From the NCBI GenBank assembly GCA_900751695.1, contig CAADSS010000028.1:1-45827 (forward strand): 45,827 nucleotides of DNA. The letters are read 5' to 3'. The notes under the pieces were generated by a model. The model made no database searches. It had not been told where the DNA came from and worked only from the letters and a program-made list of their open reading frames with translations. This document shows positions 16,707-23,413 of the stretch, piece after piece. Source of the DNA: an uncultured Collinsella sp. Its GTDB lineage: Bacteria > Actinomycetota > Coriobacteriia > Coriobacteriales > Coriobacteriaceae. A program made the translations under genes and the position numbers. Position 1 is the stretch's first letter; each line of letters starts with the position of its first letter.

Positions 16707-17627
16707 CTATGCCTTCGTGTTGGCGCGCGACAGGTCGCGGTGGGAAATGCTCACATGATACTGAGCGCCTTCCAGGTAACGGGCCGTGGCCTCGGCAATG
16801 GCAACGCTGCGGTGCTGGCCGCCCGTGCAGCCGATGGCGATAGAAAGCTGCGGCTTACCCTCCGCGATATAGCCCGGCATCACCGTATCGAGCAGCTGTG
16901 TCCAAGCCTTCCAAAACTCCTGCGTCTTGGGATGGTCCAGAACAAAATCGGAGACCTTTTTATCGAGACCGGTCATCGTGCGCATCTCGGGATCGTAGAA
17001 CGGATTGGGCAGGAAGCGGACGTCGATCATAATGTCCGCCTCGACGGGCATGCCGTGCTTAAAGCCAAACGAGAACACGTGGACGTCCATGAGCTGCTGG
17101 TCGGACAGCTCGGAAAATGCCATACGTAGCTTGTTGCGCAGCGCAGAGGTGCGCAGACGGCTCGTGTCGATAATCATATCGGCTCGGTCGCGCACGCCCT
17201 GCAGCTGAAGGCGCTCGCGCTGAATGGCATCGGCCGTAGTCTCCCCCGGCTTGGCAATGGGATGACGGCGGCGATTTTCGCTGTAGCGACGAATCAGCAC
17301 CTCGTCAGAAGCCTCCAGGAACACGATGTCGCAGCTCATCTCGCGCTCTTCGAGCGCGGCGACCGCATCGAGCAACTCGTCAAACAGCCCCTGGCTACGC
17401 AAATCGCAGGTGACGGCGAGATGCCTGCCCACGCCCGTATTGATGCCGACGAGCTCGGCAAGCTGGGCGATGAGACGCGGAGGCAGGTTATCGATGCAAA
17501 AATAGCCCATGTCCTCGAACACGTGCATGGCCTGTGTGCGGCCCGATCCGGACATTCCGGTGATGATGACGATATCGGGGATGCGCTCCGAGCGCTCCGC
17601 CGCATCCATGGCATCTCCCTTTTGCAT
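16707..17627 (-). CDS. rapZ: RNase adapter / nucleotide-binding protein RapZ (YvcJ family)
   Basis: A 306-residue cytoplasmic P-loop protein. Walker A is GMSGSGRT; the family marks DMGYFCIDNLPP, EASDEVLIRRYSENRRRHP, DTSRL and GCTGGQHRSV are all visible. In Proteobacteria RapZ controls glucosamine-6-phosphate supply through small RNAs; in Gram-positives (YvcJ) the role is less clear. Two starts are possible, ATG 17627 (GGGAGG six bases upstream) and ATG 17609 (GGGAG about six bases upstream); the first is chosen for its stronger site. Followed directly by whiA. Confidence 0.93.
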   Translation of the reverse strand: MQKGDAMDAAERSERIPDIVIITGMSGSGRTQAMHVFEDMGYFCIDNLPPRLIAQLAELVGINTGVGRHLAVTCDLRSQGLFDELLDAVAALEEREMSCDIVFLEASDEVLIRRYSENRRRHPIAKPGETTADAIQRERLQLQGVRDRADMIIDTSRLRTSALRNKLRMAFSELSDQQLMDVHVFSFGFKHGMPVEADIMIDVRFLPNPFYDPEMRTMTGLDKKVSDFVLDHPKTQEFWKAWTQLLDTVMPGYIAEGKPQLSIAIGCTGGQHRSVAIAEATARYLEGAQYHVSISHRDLSRANTKA

Positions 17628-17640
17628 GTGCTGCCTCCCG

Positions 17641-17678
17641 AAAACAAGCGCGGGACCCAGCAACCCGGATCCCGCGCG
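17641..17678 (-). terminator. Terminator at the end of the sialic-acid cluster
   Basis: An 8-bp stem (17648-17655 with 17670-17677) with further CCC/GGG pairing inside. On the minus strand it is followed by TTGTTTTC. It lies between nanE and rapZ. Confidence 0.75.
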
Positions 17679-17728
17679 GTCAATTGCCTATATTGAGTAT
17701 ACCGCCCCGAGCGGATACGAGGTCTGTC

Positions 17729-18415
17729 TTACGCCTCAAGCGCAGCCTTGAACCAACTTGTAATACTCGTGGGGTGCGTGATGGCGGTGCCGACGACAAC
17801 GGCCCAGGCGCCAGCATCGATCGCGGCGCGAGCCTCCTCGGGCGTATGCACGCGACCCTCACAAATGATGGGAAGGCCGGGGAATTCCTCAGTCGCCTGA
17901 CGCAGGAGCGGCAGGTCGGGGCCATCGGCCATGGTGCAGTCGATGGCGGCGACGCCGTGAGAAAGCGTGGTGGATACCAGGTCAAAGCCCATATCAACAG
18001 CACGGCGAATATCCTCGATGGTGGCACAATCCGCCATCAGGAGCACACCCTCCTCGTGCAGCGGACGGAAGGTATCCTCGACCGTCTTGCCATCGGGGCG
18101 CGGACGATCGGTGGCGTCGATCGCCACGATATCGGCACCGGCAGCAACGCAGGCGCGAGCGTGACGCAGCGTCGGCGTGATGTAAACGCCCTCGTGCCCA
18201 TCCTTCCACAGGCCGATGACGGGAACCTCACAGCGACCCTTAATGGCGGCAATGTCGGCAAGGCCCTGGCAGCGAATGGCGGCAGCGCCGCCGAGCTCGC
18301 AAGCGCGAGACATTTGAGCCATGGTCTCGGGCGTACGAAGCGGCTCGCCCATATACGCCTGAACGCTCACGACGAGCTTGCCCTTCAGGGACTGGATCAA
18401 AGGATCAACGGTCAT
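17729..18415 (-). CDS. nanE: N-acetylmannosamine-6-phosphate 2-epimerase
   Basis: A 228-residue TIM-barrel enzyme that converts ManNAc-6-P to GlcNAc-6-P, the last dedicated step of sialic-acid breakdown. NanE marks are GKLVVSVQA, AAAIRCQG, VPVIGLWK, IVAIDATDRPRP, ADCAT and CEGRVHTPEEA. The ATG at 18415 (MTVDPL) is preferred over a TTG at 18436; AAAGG lies about ten bases upstream. It is the last gene of the cluster. A large structured hairpin (18441-18538) sits just before its ribosome site. Confidence 0.95.
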   Translation of the reverse strand: MTVDPLIQSLKGKLVVSVQAYMGEPLRTPETMAQMSRACELGGAAAIRCQGLADIAAIKGRCEVPVIGLWKDGHEGVYITPTLRHARACVAAGADIVAIDATDRPRPDGKTVEDTFRPLHEEGVLLMADCATIEDIRRAVDMGFDLVSTTLSHGVAAIDCTMADGPDLPLLRQATEEFPGLPIICEGRVHTPEEARAAIDAGAWAVVVGTAITHPTSITSWFKAALEA

Positions 18416-18440
18416 GTTCGACTCAACCTTTCTCAAAACA

Positions 18441-18538
18441 GCCTTCTGAGACGCCGCACCTTGACGTTCAAACCGTCGCTCGCGTACCGAAGTACGCTTC
18501 GCTCCTCTTTCACGTCAATCTGCGGCACCTCAGAAGGC
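18441..18538 (-). ncRNA. Intercistronic structured RNA element between nanK and nanE
   Basis: A 98-nt imperfect inverted repeat. Stems run 18441-18450/18529-18538 (10 bp), 18453-18458/18521-18526 (6 bp) and 18461-18467/18512-18518 (7 bp), separated by two 2x2 loops. A symmetric 14x14 internal loop and an inner 6-bp stem (18482-18487/18492-18497) closed by TTCG on the minus strand follow. A weak T-rich run (TGTTTTGAG) comes next, then nanE 25 bp on. It could be an attenuator, a processing site or a stabiliser. Confidence 0.55.
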
Positions 18539-18555
18539 ACACTTGGTAGTTATGT

Positions 18556-19521
18556 TTACTTCAACGAAGCAAGAAGGTGTTCGGCGGCACCGATGAGCGG
18601 AGCATCGCCCTCCAGAGAACCGATGAGGATCGGTGTGTTCTGAAGCGGATCGAGCGCCTGGCTGGCATAGCCCTCGTGCACCGAATCCTTCCACGTCTGC
18701 GAACGCCAATCGGGACCTTGGTGAATCACGCCGCCCGAAAGCACGATGACCTCAGGGTCCAGGATGTTAGCGAGCGAGCCCAAGCTGGCCCCCAGCGCAA
18801 AGCCGGCGTCATGGATGACCTCGGTCGCCTTTGCGTCGCCCGCACGGCACAGGTCGTTCACATCGCGACCGACCGAAGGACGGCTGGGGTCGACGCGGCC
18901 AAAACGCTCATCGTACATTCGACCAATGGAAGTGCCCGAAGCAACCGACTCCAGATGGCCGGAACGCCCGCAGGCGCAGGGAATGCCGGCGGCAGCCGAG
19001 CACTCGATGTGGCCCATATGGCCGGCAGCACCATGGAAGCCCTGCATCACGCGGCCGTTCTCGACATATGCGCCGCCGATGCCCGTACCGATGCCAAGAC
19101 ACAAGACGGAGAACTTGCCCTTGCCGACGCCCCAGTGGGCCTCGCCCAGAGCATGAGCCTGCACGTCGCCTACGACGGCAACGGGAAGACCGAGGTCCTC
19201 GCGCAGACGCGGCCCCAACTGAACGCCGGACCAGCCGGGCATGATCTCATTGGCATACGCGATGGCGCCCGTCTTGGGATCGACGACGCCGGCGGCACCG
19301 ATACCGACGCCAAGGACCTCGACATCGGGATTCGCCTCGAGAGCAGCCTTGATGGACGCCTCGATACGCTGGAAGACGGCCTCGCCGCCCTCCTGGGCCT
19401 CGGTAGGAACCTCGGCCTCAAAAACGGGATGGGGCACACTACCGTCAGCCGGGTACTCCATGATGGCGGTCGCGATCTTAGTTCCGCCGATATCGACAGA
19501 GCAGACGTACTTGTTCTCCAT
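18556..19521 (-). CDS. nanK: ROK-family sugar kinase, probable N-acetylmannosamine kinase
   Basis: A 321-residue cytoplasmic kinase expected to phosphorylate ManNAc using ATP. The N-terminal phosphate loop DIGGTKIA is at residues 10-17. The ROK core (LGIGTGIGGAYV, GAAGHMGHIE) and zinc motif follow. That motif reads CACGRSGHLE, so the third cysteine of the usual CxCGxxGCxE is histidine. ROK specificity is hard to read from sequence; the place between nanA and nanE supports ManNAc. ATG 19521 has CTAAGGAG upstream. Confidence 0.85.
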   Translation of the reverse strand: MENKYVCSVDIGGTKIATAIMEYPADGSVPHPVFEAEVPTEAQEGGEAVFQRIEASIKAALEANPDVEVLGVGIGAAGVVDPKTGAIAYANEIMPGWSGVQLGPRLREDLGLPVAVVGDVQAHALGEAHWGVGKGKFSVLCLGIGTGIGGAYVENGRVMQGFHGAAGHMGHIECSAAAGIPCACGRSGHLESVASGTSIGRMYDERFGRVDPSRPSVGRDVNDLCRAGDAKATEVIHDAGFALGASLGSLANILDPEVIVLSGGVIHQGPDWRSQTWKDSVHEGYASQALDPLQNTPILIGSLEGDAPLIGAAEHLLASLK

Positions 19522-19614
19522 GTCGCTCTCCTTAGGAGATAAAAAACAACTACAGGAAATGCGCCGTCAGGCTAGCCGTCACAGCGCGGTAAAGGTTTTC
19601 TAGGTGCCTGAGAT

Positions 19615-19672
19615 CGCCGAGAAACCGTGTGGCCATTGACCTAATGGGTCATGGCCGCACGGTTGAACGGCG
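19615..19672 (-). repeat. Hairpin between nanA and nanK
   Basis: A long hairpin: outer 5 bp (19615-19619/19668-19672), a 4x4 internal loop, then 19624-19641 paired with 19647-19663 with one G-U pair and one bulge. No T-tract follows. It lies in the 173-bp gap between nanA and nanK and may slow 3' decay or reduce read-through. Confidence 0.55.
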
Positions 19673-19694
19673 AGGTCGGGTGCCTGGAAAAGCT

Positions 19695-20615
19695 TTAAAG
19701 GAGACCGTTGTCCTGGAGGACCTTGCGAATCGCCTCGACGTTCTCGCCGGTCATGGCCTTCACCGGGCGCGGCATGGTCGGGCTGTCGAAGATACCCATG
19801 AGGTTCATAGCGGTCTTGAAGGCGCCGACGCCACCGGCATAGCCCTGGACGCCCGAGATGACATCCCAGATGTGCGAAATCTCGTTGAGGCGATCCTGCT
19901 CGGCCTTGACGGTAGCCCAGTCACCAGCCTGAGCGGCCTTCCACTGACGCACGTAGCCCTCGGGCTCAACGTTGGCGAGACCCGGGACGGAACCGTCGGC
20001 GCCACCGAGGTAGGCGCCGTCGACAACAACCTCGTGACCGGTGAGAATGCTCATCGGATGGCCGTTCTTCTCGTTCTCCTGGACGAGGTAGCGGAACGAG
20101 ATGTCATCACCCGAGGAATCCTTGACGCCGGCCAGAACGCCCTCGGCGCCGAGCTTGGCAAGGAGCTTCCAGGGGAGCTTGGTGTGGACGCACACGGGGA
20201 TGTCGTAGGCGAAGATGGGCAGGTCGAGTTCCTCATGCAGGATGCGGAAGTGCTCCTCGACCTCGGTCATGCCCTGCAGGGCATAGAACGGGCAGGTGGC
20301 GACAAGCGCATCGGCGCCCAGCTCCTGAGCGACCTTGCCGTGCTCGATCATGCGCTCGGTCTCGGTGTCGATGATGCCGACCAGAACAGGCACGCGGTGA
20401 TCGACGATACGGACGGCCTCGGCGATGATCTGACGACGACGCTCGTCGGTGGAGAAGACGACCTCGCCCGAGGAGCCCAGGAAGAACAGGCCATCGACGC
20501 CGGCATCGATCATGCGGTTGATGCTGCGCTCAAAGGAGGCAACGTCGAGCTGGTGATCTTCGGTATCGGGAACAACGACGGGAGGGATAACGCCGGTGAA
20601 TTTCTGAGTTGCCAC
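19695..20615 (-). CDS. nanA: Dihydrodipicolinate synthase-family aldolase, probable N-acetylneuraminate lyase
   Basis: A 306-residue TIM-barrel class I aldolase. It probably cleaves N-acetylneuraminate to ManNAc and pyruvate. The family motif GSSGEVVF (GSTGE in many lyases) and the Schiff-base lysine in AGVKDSSGD are present, with the FYAL tyrosine region before it. By eye it is a DapA/NanA-family member; sialic-acid specificity rests on nanE and nanK next to it. The start is GTG 20615 with AAGGAG six bases upstream; the longer frame to 20699 would run into the preceding gene. Confidence 0.82.
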   Translation of the reverse strand: MATQKFTGVIPPVVVPDTEDHQLDVASFERSINRMIDAGVDGLFFLGSSGEVVFSTDERRRQIIAEAVRIVDHRVPVLVGIIDTETERMIEHGKVAQELGADALVATCPFYALQGMTEVEEHFRILHEELDLPIFAYDIPVCVHTKLPWKLLAKLGAEGVLAGVKDSSGDDISFRYLVQENEKNGHPMSILTGHEVVVDGAYLGGADGSVPGLANVEPEGYVRQWKAAQAGDWATVKAEQDRLNEISHIWDVISGVQGYAGGVGAFKTAMNLMGIFDSPTMPRPVKAMTGENVEAIRKVLQDNGLL

Positions 20616-20683
20616 AAGAATCTCCTTAGTTGTCTGGCGGGCGACCCTATGCCACCCACTCTTGTTGGCAGTGTCCGGGCCGT

Positions 20684-21535
20684 CTAGGCCAAAGAACACG
20701 GGTAGAACGTTTGGTTAAAGAAGTCGACGACTTCGTTTTCGAACGCATTGATGCGCTCGTGAGCGTATTTGGCATAGATGATATGCCTCCGGTCACACTC
20801 AAGACCGTTGAACACGGCAAACTGGCCCTTGGGATCGCTCACGGCATCCATAAGCGATGTGCCCATGAGCACCGATCCGCGCACCCGAGACGACAGAGCC
20901 TCGAGACCACCGGGAATTGGATTGGCAACCGCCGTGCAGGCAAGGCCCCGCTCGTCCAGAGCAGAAACCGCCAGCGCGACTCCGCCGCCAAGGCCCTCGC
21001 CCCATGCAAAGATGCGGTCGGGGTCCATGCCATCAAGATTGCGCGCCACCTTCGCCAGCGCGCAACCCCAACGGACGCGCTCGACAAAAGCGGGCGAAGA
21101 AACCCCCCGCCGCAGGTCGTCCGCACCAGCAACATCGTCATCCAGCGCGAGGACGGCATACCCCATGGCGGCAAATCTCGTCATGTGATGCCAGCCGCGC
21201 ACAGGCCGATCGATGTCGTGGAACATCAGGCACAGCGGCACGCGCTCAGATACTCGGGCACGACCGACGGGCTCGATCAAACGAGCGTGAATCGCATCGT
21301 CACCGAGCTCAAAGGAAACCTCGGAGTAGCGGGCATACGGATTGGCGAAATCAATCGCCGTAATGGCCAGACCTTGAATTTCAAGATCCAAAGCACATGC
21401 CTCCAAATCAGAAACATCTGCCTGAACATCACCGTGCCAGTCCCGATATTCAGCGAGCCTTGACGAAACCGTCCCAGGAATCCCCGCAAGCTCGGAGACA
21501 ATCAGCCCATCGACATTGCTCTCGCACTTAGACAT
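20684..21535 (-). CDS. Acetyl xylan esterase-like protein lacking the nucleophile serine
   Basis: A 283-residue alpha/beta-hydrolase-like protein, diverged from the AXE1/cephalosporin-C deacetylase protein encoded just upstream, which it overlaps by 8 bp. Aligned to the upstream protein, the nucleophile elbow NGASQGGG is WGEGLGGG here, so the serine is glycine. The oxyanion region is FHDIDRP rather than FHGYPG. The late histidine region (YAKYAHERI) is also altered. It is probably not an esterase; a binding, regulatory or partner role is possible. ATG 21535 has GGAGG four bases upstream. The product is about 40 residues shorter than its neighbour. Confidence 0.75.
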   Translation of the reverse strand: MSKCESNVDGLIVSELAGIPGTVSSRLAEYRDWHGDVQADVSDLEACALDLEIQGLAITAIDFANPYARYSEVSFELGDDAIHARLIEPVGRARVSERVPLCLMFHDIDRPVRGWHHMTRFAAMGYAVLALDDDVAGADDLRRGVSSPAFVERVRWGCALAKVARNLDGMDPDRIFAWGEGLGGGVALAVSALDERGLACTAVANPIPGGLEALSSRVRGSVLMGTSLMDAVSDPKGQFAVFNGLECDRRHIIYAKYAHERINAFENEVVDFFNQTFYPCSLA

Positions 21536-22505
21536 GAGCCTCCCCTCCCTTGCAGAAAAACGGAATGATCAGATCGTCAAAATCCTGAATCTCCTCGTGG
21601 CCAAAGCCTTCAAAGAACTCATGACGCTTTTCACAGGTCAGGTTGTTATAGACCGCAAACTGCGTCGCTGGCGGACAGACAATATCGGCTGTGCCTGTGC
21701 CAAACAGCACAGGGCATTTGACCATGGGGGCAAAGTTCTTGGAATCGAAGTACGCCAGCTTGGCATAGGCTTCGTCAATACGAGTCGAGTCCTCGTCAAA
21801 CCAGCGAGACCAATAGCGCAGGCCCTCGTAGGCAATGTCGTCGGCATCCAAATCCCAGACCAGGCGGAAATCTGACAGGAAGGGATAGAGGATGGCGGCG
21901 CGATTGATAAGCTCGCTGTTAAGTGCGCAGGTCGCAATGCCCAAACCGCCGCCCTGCGACGCGCCGTTCACAAACACACGGGCAAGATCGATGCCCTCGA
22001 GCTCGCGAACGATGCGGCACAGGATGCGAATATCTTGGTGCAAGCGGACATAGTAGAGGTTGGCCGGGTCGCCGTCGATACCGGCGACGATATGGCCCGC
22101 AACCGTTGTGCCCTCAAATCCGCCAATGTCCTCGGAGGGACCTCCTTGGCCGGGGCAGTCGAGGGAGATGAGTGCCATGCCCATGCCCGCAAACGATGCC
22201 TGCTCAAACCAGCTGCGGCTTGCACCTGGATACCCATGGAACTGAAGTACCAATGGCACGGGCTCGTCCGAGACGGGTTTAAGGTACTTGGCATGAAGGC
22301 GAGCGCCACACATGCCGGTATACCAGAGGTCGAAAAGCTGGCAGGTCACGGCGTCGGTGACCGATGCCGCCTCGATCGCATAGTCAAGCCCGACGGCGTC
22401 GGCCTCGGCCATGCGATCCTTCCAAAAGAGATCGAAATCTGATGGACGGGGCATGGCGCCTCGATATTCACCAAATTGATGTTGTAGCTCCTGAGCACTT
22501 GGCAT
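21528..22505 (-). CDS. Acetylesterase, AXE1/cephalosporin-C deacetylase family
   Basis: A 325-residue alpha/beta hydrolase. Visible are FHGYPGASRSW (oxyanion region), the nucleophile elbow NGASQGGG with its serine, CPVLFGTGTADIVCPP (aspartate region) and EGFGHEE (histidine), so the catalytic triad is complete. The family removes acetyl groups from sugars. In this cluster a role as sialic-acid O-acetylesterase is a reasonable inference, not shown. No signal peptide is seen, so it would act inside the cell after import. ATG 22505 is preferred over a TTG at 22520. Confidence 0.82.
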   Translation of the reverse strand: MPSAQELQHQFGEYRGAMPRPSDFDLFWKDRMAEADAVGLDYAIEAASVTDAVTCQLFDLWYTGMCGARLHAKYLKPVSDEPVPLVLQFHGYPGASRSWFEQASFAGMGMALISLDCPGQGGPSEDIGGFEGTTVAGHIVAGIDGDPANLYYVRLHQDIRILCRIVRELEGIDLARVFVNGASQGGGLGIATCALNSELINRAAILYPFLSDFRLVWDLDADDIAYEGLRYWSRWFDEDSTRIDEAYAKLAYFDSKNFAPMVKCPVLFGTGTADIVCPPATQFAVYNNLTCEKRHEFFEGFGHEEIQDFDDLIIPFFCKGGEAHV

Positions 22506-22541
22506 GGCTCGTGAACCCAACCTTTCGAAATCGCAACGGAG

Positions 22542-22569
22542 GTGCGCCCGGCAAGGGAACCGGGCGCAC
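22542..22569 (-). repeat. Intercistronic hairpin between the ATPase and esterase genes
   Basis: A 10-bp perfect GC stem (22542-22551 with 22560-22569). On the minus strand it is followed by CTCCGTTGCG, without a T-run. Probably an mRNA 3' barrier or partial terminator dividing the transporter and catabolic parts. Confidence 0.55.
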
Positions 22570-22585
22570 GGGAGGGAAAGCGAGG

Positions 22586-23413
22586 CTACTCGCCGAGCTT
22601 GGGATGCAGCAGCGACGGCGCAGCGCCGAGCAGCATCTTGGTGTAGGGGTCCTGGGGGTGCTGGAAGACCTGCTTGGCCTCGCCCTGCTCGACGATCTTG
22701 CCGCCATTCATAACGATGATGTCGTCGGAGATATAGCGGACCGTCTGGATGTCATGGCTGATGAACACCATGGCCAGGCCGAGCTCCTTCTTAAGGTCGG
22801 TCAGCAGGTTCAGAATCTGCGCGCGGACCGAAACGTCCAGAGCCGAGGTGGGCTCGTCGGCGATGATGGCATCGGGGTTCAGCGACAGGGCACGGGCAAT
22901 TGCGACGCGCTGACGCTGGCCGCCCGAAAGCTGGCCGGGAAGAACCTCGGCAGCGGAGCTGGGCAGACCGGTGAGCTCCAAGAGTTCCTTGACGCGCTTC
23001 TCCTGCTCGGCCTCGGTACCCAGGTTGTGGACGCGCATGGGGTCGAGCAGCTGCTCGCGAACGACCATGCGGGGGTTGAGCGCCGTGGCCGGGTTCTGGA
23101 ACACGACCGAGATGACGCGACCCATGTGGCGACGGTCCTCGGCGGTACGTTTGGTAACGTCCTTGCCCTTAAAGTAGACCTTGCCGCTCGTGGGGGCCTG
23201 CAGGCCGCACATGACGTTAGCGGTGGTGGACTTACCGCAACCGGACTCGCCGACGATGCCAATCGTCTGACCGGGCATGAGCTTAATCGTTACACCCTGG
23301 ACGGCGTGAACCAGGTTGGGGTGCAGAATCGAGCCGGTACGGGTCCTAAAGGTGACGTGGACGTCATCAAGGAAGATGATCGGCTCGACGCCGTTTACTG
23401 CGGTCTCGCTCAT
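22586..23413 (-). CDS. ABC transporter ATP-binding protein of the sialic-acid-linked Opp-type importer
   Basis: A 275-residue ATPase of the OppF/DppF family. Walker A GESGCGKST, FQNPATALNPR, signature SGGQRQR, Walker B AIIADEP and the ISHD switch are present. It ends soon after the core (HPQDPYTKMLLGAAPSLL) and so lacks the cysteine-containing oligo_HPY tail seen in the peptide-importer ATPases of this window. Its ATG directly abuts the stop codon of the fused permease-ATPase gene, with GGAGGTGATG upstream inside that gene. It pairs with the ATPase half of the fusion protein. Confidence 0.9.
   Translation of the reverse strand: MSETAVNGVEPIIFLDDVHVTFRTRTGSILHPNLVHAVQGVTIKLMPGQTIGIVGESGCGKSTTANVMCGLQAPTSGKVYFKGKDVTKRTAEDRRHMGRVISVVFQNPATALNPRMVVREQLLDPMRVHNLGTEAEQEKRVKELLELTGLPSSAAEVLPGQLSGGQRQRVAIARALSLNPDAIIADEPTSALDVSVRAQILNLLTDLKKELGLAMVFISHDIQTVRYISDDIIVMNGGKIVEQGEAKQVFQHPQDPYTKMLLGAAPSLLHPKLGE

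Noticed and set aside
20684..21535. The second esterase-like gene as a decaying pseudogene
   Set aside because: The frame is fully open, has a strong ribosome site and overlaps its neighbour neatly. Loss is limited to active-site positions.
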